Assembly (NCBI RefSeq): GCF_004011695.2
Contig: NC_082417.1
Coordinates: 1 to 64,000 of the forward strand
Source: Ascochyta rabiei
Lineage: Eukaryota; Ascomycota; Dothideomycetes; Pleosporales; Didymellaceae
DNA: 64,000 nt
Direction: 5' to 3'
This document shows positions 47,871-58,942 of this stretch, in pieces. Every line of letters starts with the position of its first letter. Position 1 is the first letter of the stretch. The position numbers and the translations under genes were made by a program. The notes below the pieces were generated by a model that was not told the DNA's origin, did not search any database, and worked only from the letters and a program-made list of their open reading frames with translations.

Positions 47871-48577
47871 TATAGTGAGAAAAAAGCAGACGCCCTATCA
47901 ATGAAGGGATTTATAGCTTGAAGGTTGTAGAAACCAGAAGCAGAAAAGATAGTACTAGGACATTATGGTCAGTGCGATAATTAGCATCAACTTGAGTGTC
48001 GCGCCTGAATCCGTCCGATTCCTTAGGCTGTCCATCTTGTGGCCATAGGAATCTTGACTGGTTTCAGATTCAGATCCAGGGAATAGCCTCTAAGATCGCC
48101 GGTCCTCCTATCGTAGTGCATATTCTCATTTGACCTAAGTGTGAGTCGATCTCGTTCTCCAATACGAGCTACAGGGCATGACTTACCCGAGGCATTCCTA
48201 CTCATTCAACGGCTTGGATAACAGCGCGCAAAGCAAAATATTCTATTTTCTACTCATTGCTTTCTAGCAGAGAAGTCCCATACCTAAAAACTACTGCTCT
48301 AATTTCTATTGAACCATCCATTCAAATCTGAAGAACTTGTCGACTATATTAACCTCAACAACTGGTGGTTTTGTCAAAACAGTAGTACAAAAGCATGAAC
48401 TTGTCTGATACTAAGACTCATAGATTGCGCACACAGATCTAGTCAGTTGCTATAGTAGCTTGTTGGTTTTCCCTAACCACTTCTTCTTCATTGCCACGTG
48501 CACAAGTATGACACGAATTTGGTGTGCACCGCACTTATTACCGAATTAAGCTTAGGTATCCTTGTGCATCAAGAATC

Positions 48578-49140
48578 CTAGCTAGTTTGCAGTGTGGCAC
48601 CAACAAACAAACGGTCACTTGGTCTCCATAAATGAACCTCAAAATCCTGAATCCGCGCTTTTTCTTTTAAGTTGAAGTAGCCCATGTCATACGCCACCAT
48701 GAACACTGCGTTCTGGGAAGGAGGTCCAGCTATCCAACATGGGTTGCCATCACTCCAATGACTCCGCTGAAAGTAGCTTGGGTCTTTGAATTTAGACTGG
48801 GTGACATCTCCCATCAATTCACCGTCGGCGTAAAAGCTGACCAAGTAAGCTGATCAGTCATACCTGTACTTATGAAATCTGTCTGCCGGGTCGAATCTCA
48901 ATTTTCCTTCTGCATGCCCTCTGCGACGCTCTCATCGTTTTGAACCACGAGGTTCACTGGATTTTGACCACCTTCCTGCTGACGCGATATCAGTTCCACA
49001 TCAATCTCTCTAAAGTCTCTGCTGGACCAGAAATGCGATGCGCATGTACCGTTGACAGCTGTAGATGAAAAGTTCGCATAAGCGTAGAGAGAGTAGTATA
49101 CACCCAACGTGCTAACCAAATTTGGAGCTGTTTTCATCAA
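48578..49140 (-). pseudogene. GH16-like glucanase/lectin fragment
   Basis: On the minus strand the GH16 catalytic signature is visible as FREIDVELISR (E-I-D-V-E). It is followed by the strand RFDPADRFHKYRYD and VSFYADGELMGDV, typical of the concanavalin-A-like fold of beta-glucan-active enzymes. A frameshift near 48,900 separates the halves, and a TGA stands where Trp is expected near 48,850. The N-terminal exon was not found; upstream minus-strand sequence to 49,560 shows no clear continuation. Secreted cell-wall enzymes of this family act on beta-1,3/1,4-glucans. This copy is broken. Confidence 0.65.
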
Positions 49141-49689
49141 GAAATGGACAGCACTGACATTCTAAAATAATATCTCTTTCTTACGGCGCCAATGTACTGC
49201 ATGCTAGAAAATGACGACCAGGATGTACACGGCTACCAAACTTTCTGTCATCGCACTGACCAGTTTCGGTTAAACGATCAGCGAAACAGGAGGCATGATA
49301 GGTCTAGCAGCGTAGGTAGAAGTTTAACAGATCGCCGCTAAAACGAACAAGTTGGTGGCCCATTCATATCGGCCTAGTCGCCACGCGAAGAGCAGGTGGT
49401 TGAGATCGCCTCGTAGACGATGCAGGTAGGAGAAATCTCTGAAGGACACAGTCAGTAAGTAGAAGATTAACTACATCATTCGCTTAGACTGACCATTGAT
49501 AAAACTGCTACTTCCAGACAGTCTTCTTAACATAGCCACGACGAGTGAATTTGACTAGCATGAAAAAAGAGAGCGGGGTTTTTGTAGGCACAAGAACTCA
49601 AGTGCAGAACTTAATGCGAAACACTACAGACTACAATAACGTCAGCTGTATCTTAATTTATTTGTTACATCTTCTAGCCTACTCTGCAG

Positions 49690-50098
49690 GTGTGACCTGA
49701 ATACCAGTCTTTGCTGATCTTAAAACAAGGGTGGCCCCAAAACAACTTCTCAAGAACATCTCGATCCCATAGGATCATGGCACCATGTGAAAACACGGCG
49801 CTGCCGTGTGAGTCTTGCAATTTTCTCGACAAGCCTGAGAGCTTGTATTCGAGATCATGAGCTTGTTAGATGGATGTACCTTTTGTCTCATCGGGCCCAG
49901 TGCTCTTAATTGAATAGCCAACACATACTGTGGATCTATGTTTGCGATTGCTGCTGACACGATCCGTAACAATTGGCATTTTGCTGGTAGGTGGACACCA
50001 TCGTCAATCAACATACAAAACTTGAACTTCTTTACAAGCTTTAGTTTAACAATCAAAGACAAGAGTAGGAACACGCAAGTGGTACCTACAACAAACAA
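49690..50098 (-). pseudogene. Cps1-like family 2 glycosyltransferase fragment
   Basis: Minus-strand frames contain CMLIDDGVHLPA, then, after a frameshift near 49,940, VCVGYSIKSTGPDETKGTSI and GSAVFSHGAMILWDRD, ending near SKDWYSGHTCRVG. This order matches membrane polysaccharide synthases of the Cps1/hyaluronan-synthase type, which polymerise nucleotide sugars at the plasma membrane. An in-frame TAA follows GTSI. The N-terminus and the membrane helices after the catalytic domain are missing. It lies about 1.5 kb from the nucleotide-sugar dehydrogenase relic. Confidence 0.68.
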
Positions 50099-51483
50099 CA
50101 GACACCTAAAATCCTCTGTTTACTTCTTAGAGCATAGGCTCTCACTACAGGACTTTGAACACACATTTACTATCCCCTTTTACAAACACGCTCCTTAAAT
50201 TACTAGAGCAGCTTAACTGCTCTCGTCTTATATAGTCTTAGACTCACACAGGACGTTAAACTTATCAATCAATCAATCAATCAATATAGTTTAACAAGCT
50301 CTGTGACAAGCTTTCTGCCAATCGGGACCTAAGTATTATTCACACCGTTCTCTTTACCCATATTACAAATGCGTTGCGCTATTAAACTATTTGTTAGTGA
50401 AGTATCAGAATCCAACACTCGACTGAATATGTGCTGAGGTACCCACGACATCGAGTATGCGATACCACGAAAGTCTGGAAACTCTGAAGTAGATAACGCA
50501 GCTGAGCAGGAAAACCCACAAAACTTGGAAAGTCCCAAATTAGTGAATTTCCGTTTTGAAAGCTTTGACGTGCTTCTCTGCTAGCTCAAGGAATTCTTTT
50601 ACGAGTTCTGGATCAGCACTCGCATGCCGTCTTCCATTGGCAACTTCTTAATCTGATGGCATATTGAAGAAGCAGTAGGCAACCTAAGCGACTGAGCCAG
50701 AGTTATTCTTAAAATTGACGAGTTTAAGCTTGTTGAGAATGATGAGAGAACGGGTGTTAAATAGTATCAAGGCTGTCTTGTGTTGGAGGAGCTGGATCCG
50801 AAGGTTATGGACTGGATTGCTGCAGAGCACAAGGAGATGGCTTAGTCACCAGCTCATCATTGGCTTTCAAAGGCGTTATTACTAAGTTCGGATCTTCTTC
50901 CGTGATACAAGACAGTCTACTGCGGCTCGAAGACAGGGATTTAGTTGCAGCAGAAGCCATCGTGCGCCCGGGCAGGAAATGTCGAAAGCTGATTTGGGAA
51001 ACGATTAGGGATAAGAAGGCTTGATGAAGAGAAAGAAGGTTTCCGAGATAATAACAATGGATTTGGTTCAAGAAATTTTTGAACTGGTAATACCAGGAAT
51101 ATATGAGTAAAAGGCTAACTTTGTAGATCTTAACTAGAAATCCGAGAACATGTGCTGAGGCACTGGGATGGCAGGATGTTGGCTGGTGAATAGGTCTGGT
51201 CCTCGGAATCTGCACGAGAAATCACTGACTATGCGAGGGATGCATATCACACATCCGGCACGGCAGTTCCCCCAAAAGCCCATAATTTGATGAACAATGG
51301 TCAAGTGCTGAGACTGCACTAAGAGGTCCATATACGTAGTTCAATAGACTGATCGAATCTTTTTCCTCATAGCTGAGGAAGACTAGACCATAGTCTTAAA
51401 TCCAAAACAGCTTAGGATGAACTGTTCTTTAGAAACCGTTGGAAGCGTGACATTTTTTACGATAGTGTTGTGGAGTTGTTGTT
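50099..51483. other. Spacer with an (AATC)n microsatellite
   Basis: TCAATCAATCAATCAATCAA lies at 50,264-50,285. Minus-strand frames at 50,329-50,538, 50,805-51,215 and 51,134-51,331 have ATGs but no recognised homology. They could be remnants of genes decaying alongside their neighbours. Confidence 0.4.
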
Positions 51484-52704
51484 GTGGAGTTGTTGAACGT
51501 AACGTCAACTACACAGAACGCCAATGTCGTCGCATTCGACCTTTCTGATAAACTCCTCCTTGAAGTTGCCGAGCAGTTGGACGACCTACCCGTTCAGTTC
51601 GCCTCATCAGCTTCAGACATTAGCCAAGCTTCTCACTTCTTATATCCATTCCAACATTACTTGACATGGACAAGACAATCGACACGGCCTACCCCCGCAG
51701 CGCCATCGCTACGGTTGAGCAGTATGCCAGGCCAGGCTCAACTATCGTCATTGAGAGTTTTGTGGCAGTAGGCATGAACGAAATCTTGTCAGTCCTCTCA
51801 TGTTTAGTAAAGTCGTCCTTGTCGGTATGTCTCCTGAACGCATGGACCCCGGTCGCGTCGAGCCAGCTTTTGAAGACATTCCAAAGATCGTCTCCGGTCT
51901 ATATCGGGCATCCGTCGACTCCATTTCGGCGCTGTACGGGCGCGTGTTAGCTAATTTGCTCCCCGTATCGTCGCCCGGAATCGCTGAAATGACGAATCTG
52001 TACGGGAATTGCCAGCGCATGGTTTGTGTGGCCTATGCAAACGAGATGGCTAATGCGTGCGATGCAATCGTTATTGACGGCTTTGAAGTCAGTGCTGCTA
52101 CTGAGAGCAAACCTTTTGGATATTTGCCTTTCCGACTAGGACCGGGTATCGGTGGACACTGCATCCCACAGACCCTTACTATTATCTCTCGCCATGCGAG
52201 ATGCCGCTGGTAGAGCAGGTGACAAGTATGTCGTGGCAGCGACCGGCAGGAATTGCAGGGAAGTTCGTGAAATCATTGATCTGGGCCGAGGACACCGTAG
52301 AATGCGGTCGGGTGAGACCCGATCCTCTGAGAATTCTGGTTGTTGGGTTGGGCTTTAAGCGTGGGCAATCTGTCCCTAGCAACTCGTCCGGAATAGCAAT
52401 CATTCGAACATTATTGAGCGAATGGGATACATATGTAGAATTTGCTGACCCGTTGGTCGATGCTGAGCAAATCAAGTTCTGCCCAAAGAAGGACACAGTG
52501 GCCGACTGGAATGAAAGGTATCTTAAAACATTCGACGAAATCGTTGTCTCTGTGGATCAGGAAGGATTAGGCCTGAACGGTCCCGATCGTCTGCAGGAAA
52601 CCATGCCCCTGGATCTTTCCGGACGCCGGCGACGAACATATAGGGTCGACTTGCCCGTTCCAACGATATCAGTGCCTGATTTCAGCCAGAAAATAGCTGT
52701 ATAG
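51484..52704 (+). pseudogene. UDP-glucose/GDP-mannose-type nucleotide-sugar dehydrogenase relic
   Basis: Three + strand frames together cover the family: NAD-domain segments (NVVAFDLSDK; IPTLLDMDKTIDTAYPRSAI; GSTIVIESFVAVGM), the central VGMSPERMDPGRVEP, the signature EMTNLYGNCQRMVCVAYANE and PGIGGHCIP. The C-terminal domain follows (ILVVGLGFKRGQSV; YVEFADPLV). The catalytic Cys of the GGHCIP motif is kept. Frameshifts occur near 51,650, 51,800 and 52,190 and the N-terminal dinucleotide loop is not recognisable. Intact relatives oxidise UDP-sugars to uronic acids for polysaccharides. The neighbouring glycosyltransferase and glucanase relics suggest a decayed extracellular polysaccharide locus. 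Confidence 0.78.
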
Positions 52705-53593
52705 CCGACACTATAGCGAAAGAGGGCCTGCCAGCATCTCTGTATGCGTTCGGTGTTTGGCGTAATCCCTTTTTCTAATGTATATCGATTTCATCCTACA
52801 GGCCAAGACAAGCTTGTCTTGTAATCATAGCTTCCTGCAAGGAAGCCCCTTCACAATAACAATATTGACATAAATGACATGAATGTGTTTATTTGCTCCA
52901 AAACTGGGTACGAATCCCGGCCTATTGACCGTAATGCGGGCCATGACAGCTGCATATGGTGTTCGTCGCTGCACCGCACGGTCTTTATATAAAATCTTCG
53001 CCTTTTTAATAGTCAGATCAAGCTCCACGAAATAAGAAGCTGCGCAAAGGGTATGGTTACAACTGTACACTTGGAAGCTTTTAGCCGACCCCTGAATTTT
53101 ACAGGCTTATAACGCAGGATAAATAAGGCTGTTTTAGCTCTGCGGTGGCTTCGTACTACACCGATATAACTACTACACTAGAGCATTTCTAGACAGATTT
53201 GTAGCGCTTATACTTACAAATATCAGTATCTAGACATTATCAAAACACATATAGTTTGCGTTGTAAGGAAAGCATTAAGGATAATACGAGCAGAAGGTTG
53301 ATGTTCTTTCTGGCTAATGTGACAACAGGGTGAGTGTAACAGATGGGTAGGACGCGGTACGTATATATACTACGTGCTATACATAGAGAGATAGAAGAAA
53401 CCTTTGCAAGATTTTACTCTTAAAGGCCACATCAACGGCATACTCTAGAAAGCGATGAGAAAATTTTGCGCAAAATTATTCAAAATCCTTACCACTGTCC
53501 TATGTTTTTGTATAAATTGCGTCTAAGAGATATGACTTGGTATTTTAGTGCCAACAAATCGCAGCAAGCACCTTTGTTTGTGGGGCAAGAACA
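52705..53593. other. Spacer, no gene seen
   Basis: Balanced to AT-rich sequence between the dehydrogenase relic and the transcription factor. No terminal repeats or convincing frames. Confidence 0.5.
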
Positions 53594-56087
53594 TCATAGT
53601 TCTCTATAGTTGTTCCAAGACTGTTCCGGCATATTTATCGACTCCCAAAAGTTGTACGATGAGGTCTCGTTTAAAAGAGACTCCAAAATATCATCTGTAA
53701 CGACTGTCTGCAAAGCAAAGTCATCGACGCCAGGGGCTTGAATACCTTCAGGCGACAATGCCGCCACCGTCTGAGGACGTCTGATCCGAGGAACACCCCA
53801 GATACTCTCATCCAAGGGTCCTGGCGCAAGCTGGCGAATTGCTTCTCCAAACACCCCACAGAAGATCGATGCCGAAGTGTGGGTCTTTTGCAACTCTCGC
53901 ATAATTGCCATGCACATTTCGAGTTTGTTAAGAGCTAGTCGACGGGTTAAATGATTCTCGGACTTACAGTTTAACAGGTGGACATGCATAGCGGGTATAA
54001 GCAGCGGTGGTCTAGGCCTTGTCAGTCAGAATTTGAGGAAGTATGACTGAATCAGTCTCCGGGACGGAGAATTCGTTGCTTCCGAGAACATTGTGATGCA
54101 AGAGGACTCACGTCATTGGGGTTGCGAAGCCCACAAGTCCGTCGCGAGCAATACAGTCTACGATGCCATTCGAATTTGTTGCAGCGGTGTCCATGCGAGT
54201 TCGCACTCGACTTTTCCAGGCTTCTTCTGCTTGCGGGGGAAGACCCTGTGGGACTGTGGATACAAATGGGCGATAGAACGTTATTAGGGTCGCTCTAACA
54301 CTGCGTTAACGGGCGCAGTGCAAAACAGACAGCAAAGGCAACTTACTGATAGTGCAACTGGAGATGGTAGTAGCTAAACATTGCGAGCGGGCACGGGGAA
54401 GTTTTGAAGGGTTCGGGGATTGCAAATCCGCTCAGCTGAGACTCAAGGGCATCGAATTGCAAGAGCGTTGGTCGAACTCCCAACTGTTGATAAAACAGAG
54501 AAAGAACCTCACCCAGCATTCTGCTGAGTCGAATCAGCAACACCCAGTGCTCGATCATAATACTGAGATCCTCAGGAATGTAAAAAGCACGTAGCGCGTT
54601 GGGAAGCATGCTGAGATCATGCAGGACATCTTGTGGAACTGGAAAAGGCATGTCGCAGTCGCTCAGGCGAATTCTGAGAGGTCTTCCGAGTGTCAAACTC
54701 AGCCAACGATCGCGAAACAGGCAGCTGGCCCACAATCGTCGCCACAGGTTGCGGCGCTGGGGAGAGACGAGCGGATTGACCCGCGCCGCATCTGGGTCGC
54801 GGTGCATACCTATGATGTGACACCAACTGATCGCAACTCCTTGTAGCGGCATGTCAGCGTGATTCACGCGCGGGAATCTATTGAACCTACCGCTCCAATA
54901 CCATGGCTGAGAATGGCTGTCTCTGTCAGAGTGCCAGAAAGACAATAGAAGGGCGGCTTGTAGAAGGACTTCTTTGTCAGTTTCTCCAGAGTTGTCGTAC
55001 ATGCACTAAGCGGGCAGTGAGTCCATGTGTAGATGACTGAGTACCAGCTGCCACGAGGTTGTCCTTACTTTCGCACGATCATACATCGTATCTTTCATAT
55101 TTTTCCTTGATGTGAAATTCTCTGCCCTCCACGCGTCGCTCGGAACGAACTTGACCGTGCATATCAGCTAAGTTGCGAAGGAAGTGGTGATCGAGGCCAT
55201 CTTACATTCACCGCTACAACAGCCATGCTCCAATACAAAAGCATACCATGGAGTGGTATTGACTCAGGGAATTCGAATTCCTGTAGCCTAGCAAGATGCA
55301 GTATTGGTAGCATTGGATGAACGTGGTGAAAGTATGCGCGGAGAAATTCTCGATGAGAGTACAAGAGCAAAGGCTTCAGCGCACCTTTGCGTTGTAGAAA
55401 ATCGCGATCATCACGTGACAACACACTTGGGGGAGCAGGTCTAAGCATAATGTGCCTTGGTATAGGCTCCTGAGTGTCGAACAGGGAAGTCACTCCCGGT
55501 TGTTCTCCTGTAGTAATACTCAGCCAATAAGTCGATCAGCCTCAATAGAAATTTTACCAGTGTAGAAAGGTGTGCCCAAGCTCGAATTTCCTTGCCCTCT
55601 TGCAGCATACGAGAGCTCAGCGCCACTTTGCTCTTCATCGAGATCTCTCTGACGCTCTGGGTCGAGTTGAGTGTCAGCATTGTCATGCAGTGCAGCGGCT
55701 TTATTGAACGTCAATGGCCCCGTTGCATCAATCTTGTGAGTTTGTGGTGCATAATCAGGAGATGTGATCAGGTTCTTGTTTCTCAAAGTTGCAGAATACT
55801 CGGTTCCCGGAGCATCCTCCAGAACAGTCACCGGCGACGCCTCGCGTGCAGATATCGGGAAGGTACTTCTAAGTCTATACGATGGTGAGAACAGCGGTCA
55901 GCACAGGGCAGGCAGAATGTCGATATCAGCCTTACAACTCATGACCGATCTCCTGTATGGCACATGTGGTTCGATCTTGGGTGCAGTTTGAACACGGTAC
56001 GCCTGTAACGGTCACACTGCACCGCACCTTCCGACGTCTGCAATTTTTACAGGCGACCGTCGAGCGATGACGACGTTGTGCTGGCAT
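53594..56087 (-). CDS. Zn2Cys6 fungal-specific transcription factor
   Basis: Seven exons on the minus strand fit a single 713-residue frame: 56,087-55,936; 55,874-55,558; 55,507-55,206; 55,167-55,069; 55,005-54,347; 54,300-54,112; 54,017-53,594. Total exon length is 2,142 bp. The start ATG (56,085-56,087) is followed at once by the binuclear cluster CKNCRRRKVRC-N8-CSNC-N6-C. A Ser/Gln-rich linker leads to the fungal_trans middle-homology domain (FHHVHPMLPILH, WRAENFTSRKNMK, LLLSFWHSDRD, GMHRDPDAA, RRNLWRRLWASCLFRDR, TFYRPF). Intron 3 is only 38 bp and is the least certain. The family regulates metabolic gene sets from CGG-containing sites. It lies downstream of, and in tandem with, the P450 gene; the P450 promoter has a CGG-N7-CCG dyad. 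Confidence 0.87.
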
Positions 56088-56668
56088 GGCTGCGGTGGCG
56101 AGACCATAAATCGTCTATTATGGCCACGTGAGCTACAAGATTTCAGGGCTCTTCCGCGGTGTGGTTTGATGGAGATGAAGCTGCGGGCGCTGGGATGTTT
56201 TGAATGGTTGGCGGAACCGAGAAACACGCGTGCACGCGGAACCAAAAATACCCGAGAGTCAAAGCACCAAAACTGCAAGGAACAGCACCAAGTCTCCCTC
56301 TTCAGCGCAATAGAGTGCAGCACCAGCAAGATCGAAGAATCTAGAGTGTAAACAGTAGAAACAGAAGATAGTACACTTCTTGTACGTCGCTGATATTTCA
56401 AACCATCTGTGTAATTGCATTGCACTTTTGCGTTGGAATTGACCTAGAAATTACTTCTGTTTTCGTTCTGCGTTGCGGTGGTCACGCCGAATATATTCCC
56501 ATCACTATTATTTTGCATCTAACTCGTGAAGGTAAAAGACGTAGGATGATTGAACAATAAGGCTCTATCTTTATCAGGTATGTCTAATTAACCCCAGGAA
56601 CGCTATGCTGTAACACACAACCGATACGAAGGAAAGAATTACAATTCTGCGAATACGCCATATTGAAT
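56088..56668. promoter_or_regulatory. Presumed promoter of the Zn2Cys6 factor and P450 3' region
   Basis: No gene is supported. It contains scattered CGG/CCG triplets, including CGG-N8-CCG near 56,474, but no perfect extended dyad like the one at 58,680. Confidence 0.45.
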
Positions 56669-58427
56669 CTATGCTTCGACTTCAGTCTTCGGTGGTAGCT
56701 TCAGCCGCTTCTCCGATCGTACGAACAAGTTGGTGGGTCTGATCAACTGGAACATGGGATCATACTCAATAGTGTCGTCGCCATCCTTGACGAACTTGTA
56801 CCGGTAGACCAACTTAGGCAAGAAGATCTTGATCTCTTGCAGAGCAAAGTTGAATCCAATGCACATGCGGGGGCCTGCTGCGAAAGGAATATACGCAGCC
56901 TTGTGGCGGTTCTTCACCTCGGGTGTGTCCCACCTGTCAGGGTCAAATTTCGCCGGGTTGTCCCATAATGCGGGGTTGTTGTGAATATGGTGAAGAGCAG
57001 GGATGATGACAGATTCCTTGGGTAGCTTGTAACCACCGGGAAGGACCAAGTCGACCTTCGCGGTTCGTCCGGGCTGGAATGAAGGGTTGTGTCGGCGTTG
57101 TGTCTCCTTGATAAAGCGGTCCAGATACACAAGCTTGTCTGTGAAATCGGAGGTGATCTCCATTTCATCGCTAAAATCGTTGTCTACCAACTCTTGCAAG
57201 AGCTTCTCTTGAACCCCAGGGTATGTGACGAGGCCGTAGATCAACCATGAAAGAAGTGACGAGGTTGTGGTAAATCCGGCGCCTGTGGCGACAACAAGGG
57301 CTTCCTTGAAACTTGTCTTAGGCAGTTTCTCGCCCTTGTTGTCCGTAGCACGGACTGCATAATCGACCATGTTTGCTGCTCGTTCGGCGGCCTCCTGCAA
57401 TGGCAAATCTTCAACACCACCGCTCTGGGCCTTCGCAATCTGCTCTTCCATCAAGACCTCCATACGAGCCTTCTTTGTTCGCAATAATTTGGGATCACCG
57501 AAAGGCAGATTGGCATACCAGCTACCGTAAGAGGTGACCTTCTTATTCAGGTGCAATGTTTCAGCGATGAGGTGTACAATCTCATGCACAGGAGCATCCT
57601 ATGTATCGTTAGCAGCATGTTGGTATGAGTTGGCTCAGCAAACGTACCTTGTGTGCGAAGTGATCCATGTCCATGCCCAGAGTGAGTTTTGCTACAGCCT
57701 GTGAGCCAAGCTTTAGCATGTAAATGTATACGTTCCACGATTGGCCAATCGAGTCGAGCTCGTCAAAAACTTTAAAGGCGTCCTCAATAGTCTTTTGCAT
57801 GGTGGGAGCGTAGTGTCGGACCGCTCTGGGGCCAAGGGCAGGAGGAAGGAACTTGTGCGTAATTTTCCATTCCGGCGTATCTGTGTCACCAAGGAAGACA
57901 CCTGCCTCTGGTGTCTTGATGCCGTATAGGGGATGCGATTCGTTGATCTTCTTTGTGAAGAAGTCCGACTCGGCGAATGCAATGGCAGCGATGTCTGGGT
58001 CGTTCGAATGGTAGATGGTTCCACCCATGTTGGTAGTCTGGAAGATTGGCCCATACTTCTCGAAAAGACGTTGGTGATTGCCGAGATGGTCTGGGAAGAC
58101 TTCAAAAAAGTTGCCAATGTACGGAAGACCCTTCGGTCCAGGCACGTCGCGAACTGCATGTCCATCTACTGAGATTGCAATAGATTCTTCGAAAGACAGG
58201 ATTTCCTGGACGTTCAATAGGACTTTATCACCATGAGTGAAGCCAACCCCTGCTCACGTTAGATATAACTTATCGTACAGTGAAAACAACTCACCATCAG
58301 CAACGACAATCGCAAAGTGCGATGCAATCAAGTCCTTCAAGTCGTCCAAAGAGGCATTCTCATCGGCTTCAATGGTCCTTGCGGACGCTGGTGTTTCTCC
58401 AAGTAGGTAGAATGATTGTGACAACAT
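56669..58427 (-). CDS. Cytochrome P450 monooxygenase with N-terminal extension
   Basis: Exons 58,427-58,295, 58,249-57,648 and 57,598-56,669 give 554 residues. The introns are 45 and 49 bp, both GT..AG. The heme loop is FAAGPRMCIGF (Cys ligand), the K-helix ExxR lies in KETQRRHNP and the I-helix in ATGAGFTTTS. The P450 fold begins at VPGPKGLPYIGN, about residue 90. The first ~85 residues contain no membrane anchor and look like a small separate domain (FYLLGE ... SLDDLKDLIASHFAIVV). The enzyme should insert oxygen into a substrate I cannot name. It is divergent from the cytochrome b5/b5-reductase gene, a plausible electron donor, across 515 bp. The frame is intact. Confidence 0.92.
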
Positions 58428-58942
58428 GATGTTGATGTGGTGTGGTCGACAAGCAAGTGAGTGGGAACTGAGTCGGACAAGGCTAACATATAAGTCAGTG
58501 TGAGTCCATAGGATATCAGGGCTCATGGGGCAGGTCGAAGAAGTCAAGCATCATCGGCCGACTGTGCATTGGGTCTCCGAAGCTTAGCAGGGCCCTGGCA
58601 GGGGCTTGCGTTAGTGGTTTTTACATGGTCCCGCAATCAGGATGTATCCGATTGGTTGTCGAAGGCTCCGATCTGCGCTACCTCGGGAGTATACCGAGGT
58701 ATTGTGGCCCTAATCTCCTTCTGTGGGTCCGACATGACACCAAATGGTCAAAGTCGCCATGCAGCTCAGACAAAAAAAATGCTCAGTCGAGTCTCGTCTC
58801 ATTTATAGTCGCAATGCAACGTATATGTACCGAGGCTACGCAAGCTTCGACATAACAGCGTGCATAATAGGATCCATCCCGTTCGTTCAAGGTTGACGAT
58901 TGCCCCAAGACCTCCTTACCTCAACTTACTGCCGACTTGACG
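58428..58942. promoter_or_regulatory. Bidirectional promoter with CGG-N7-CCG dyad
   Basis: The 515 bp between the P450 and b5-reductase start codons must serve both genes. In the middle, 58,680-58,700 is a perfect dyad ACCTCGG-GAGTATA-CCGAGGT: 7-bp arms containing CGG and CCG separated by 7 bp. Zn2Cys6 factors typically bind such inverted CGG triplets, and one is encoded 2.6 kb away. That this factor binds this site is inference. Confidence 0.55.

Noticed and set aside
48023..48205. 60-codon minus-strand frame upstream of the rhodopsin-domain gene
   Set aside because: No homology and no splice path into the neighbouring gene that keeps frame.
54112..54347. Suspected frameshift between exons 5 and 6 of the Zn2Cys6 factor
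   Set aside because: Using the acceptor at 54,301 instead of a later one restores the frame and adds the conserved TFYRPF segment, so the gene is intact.
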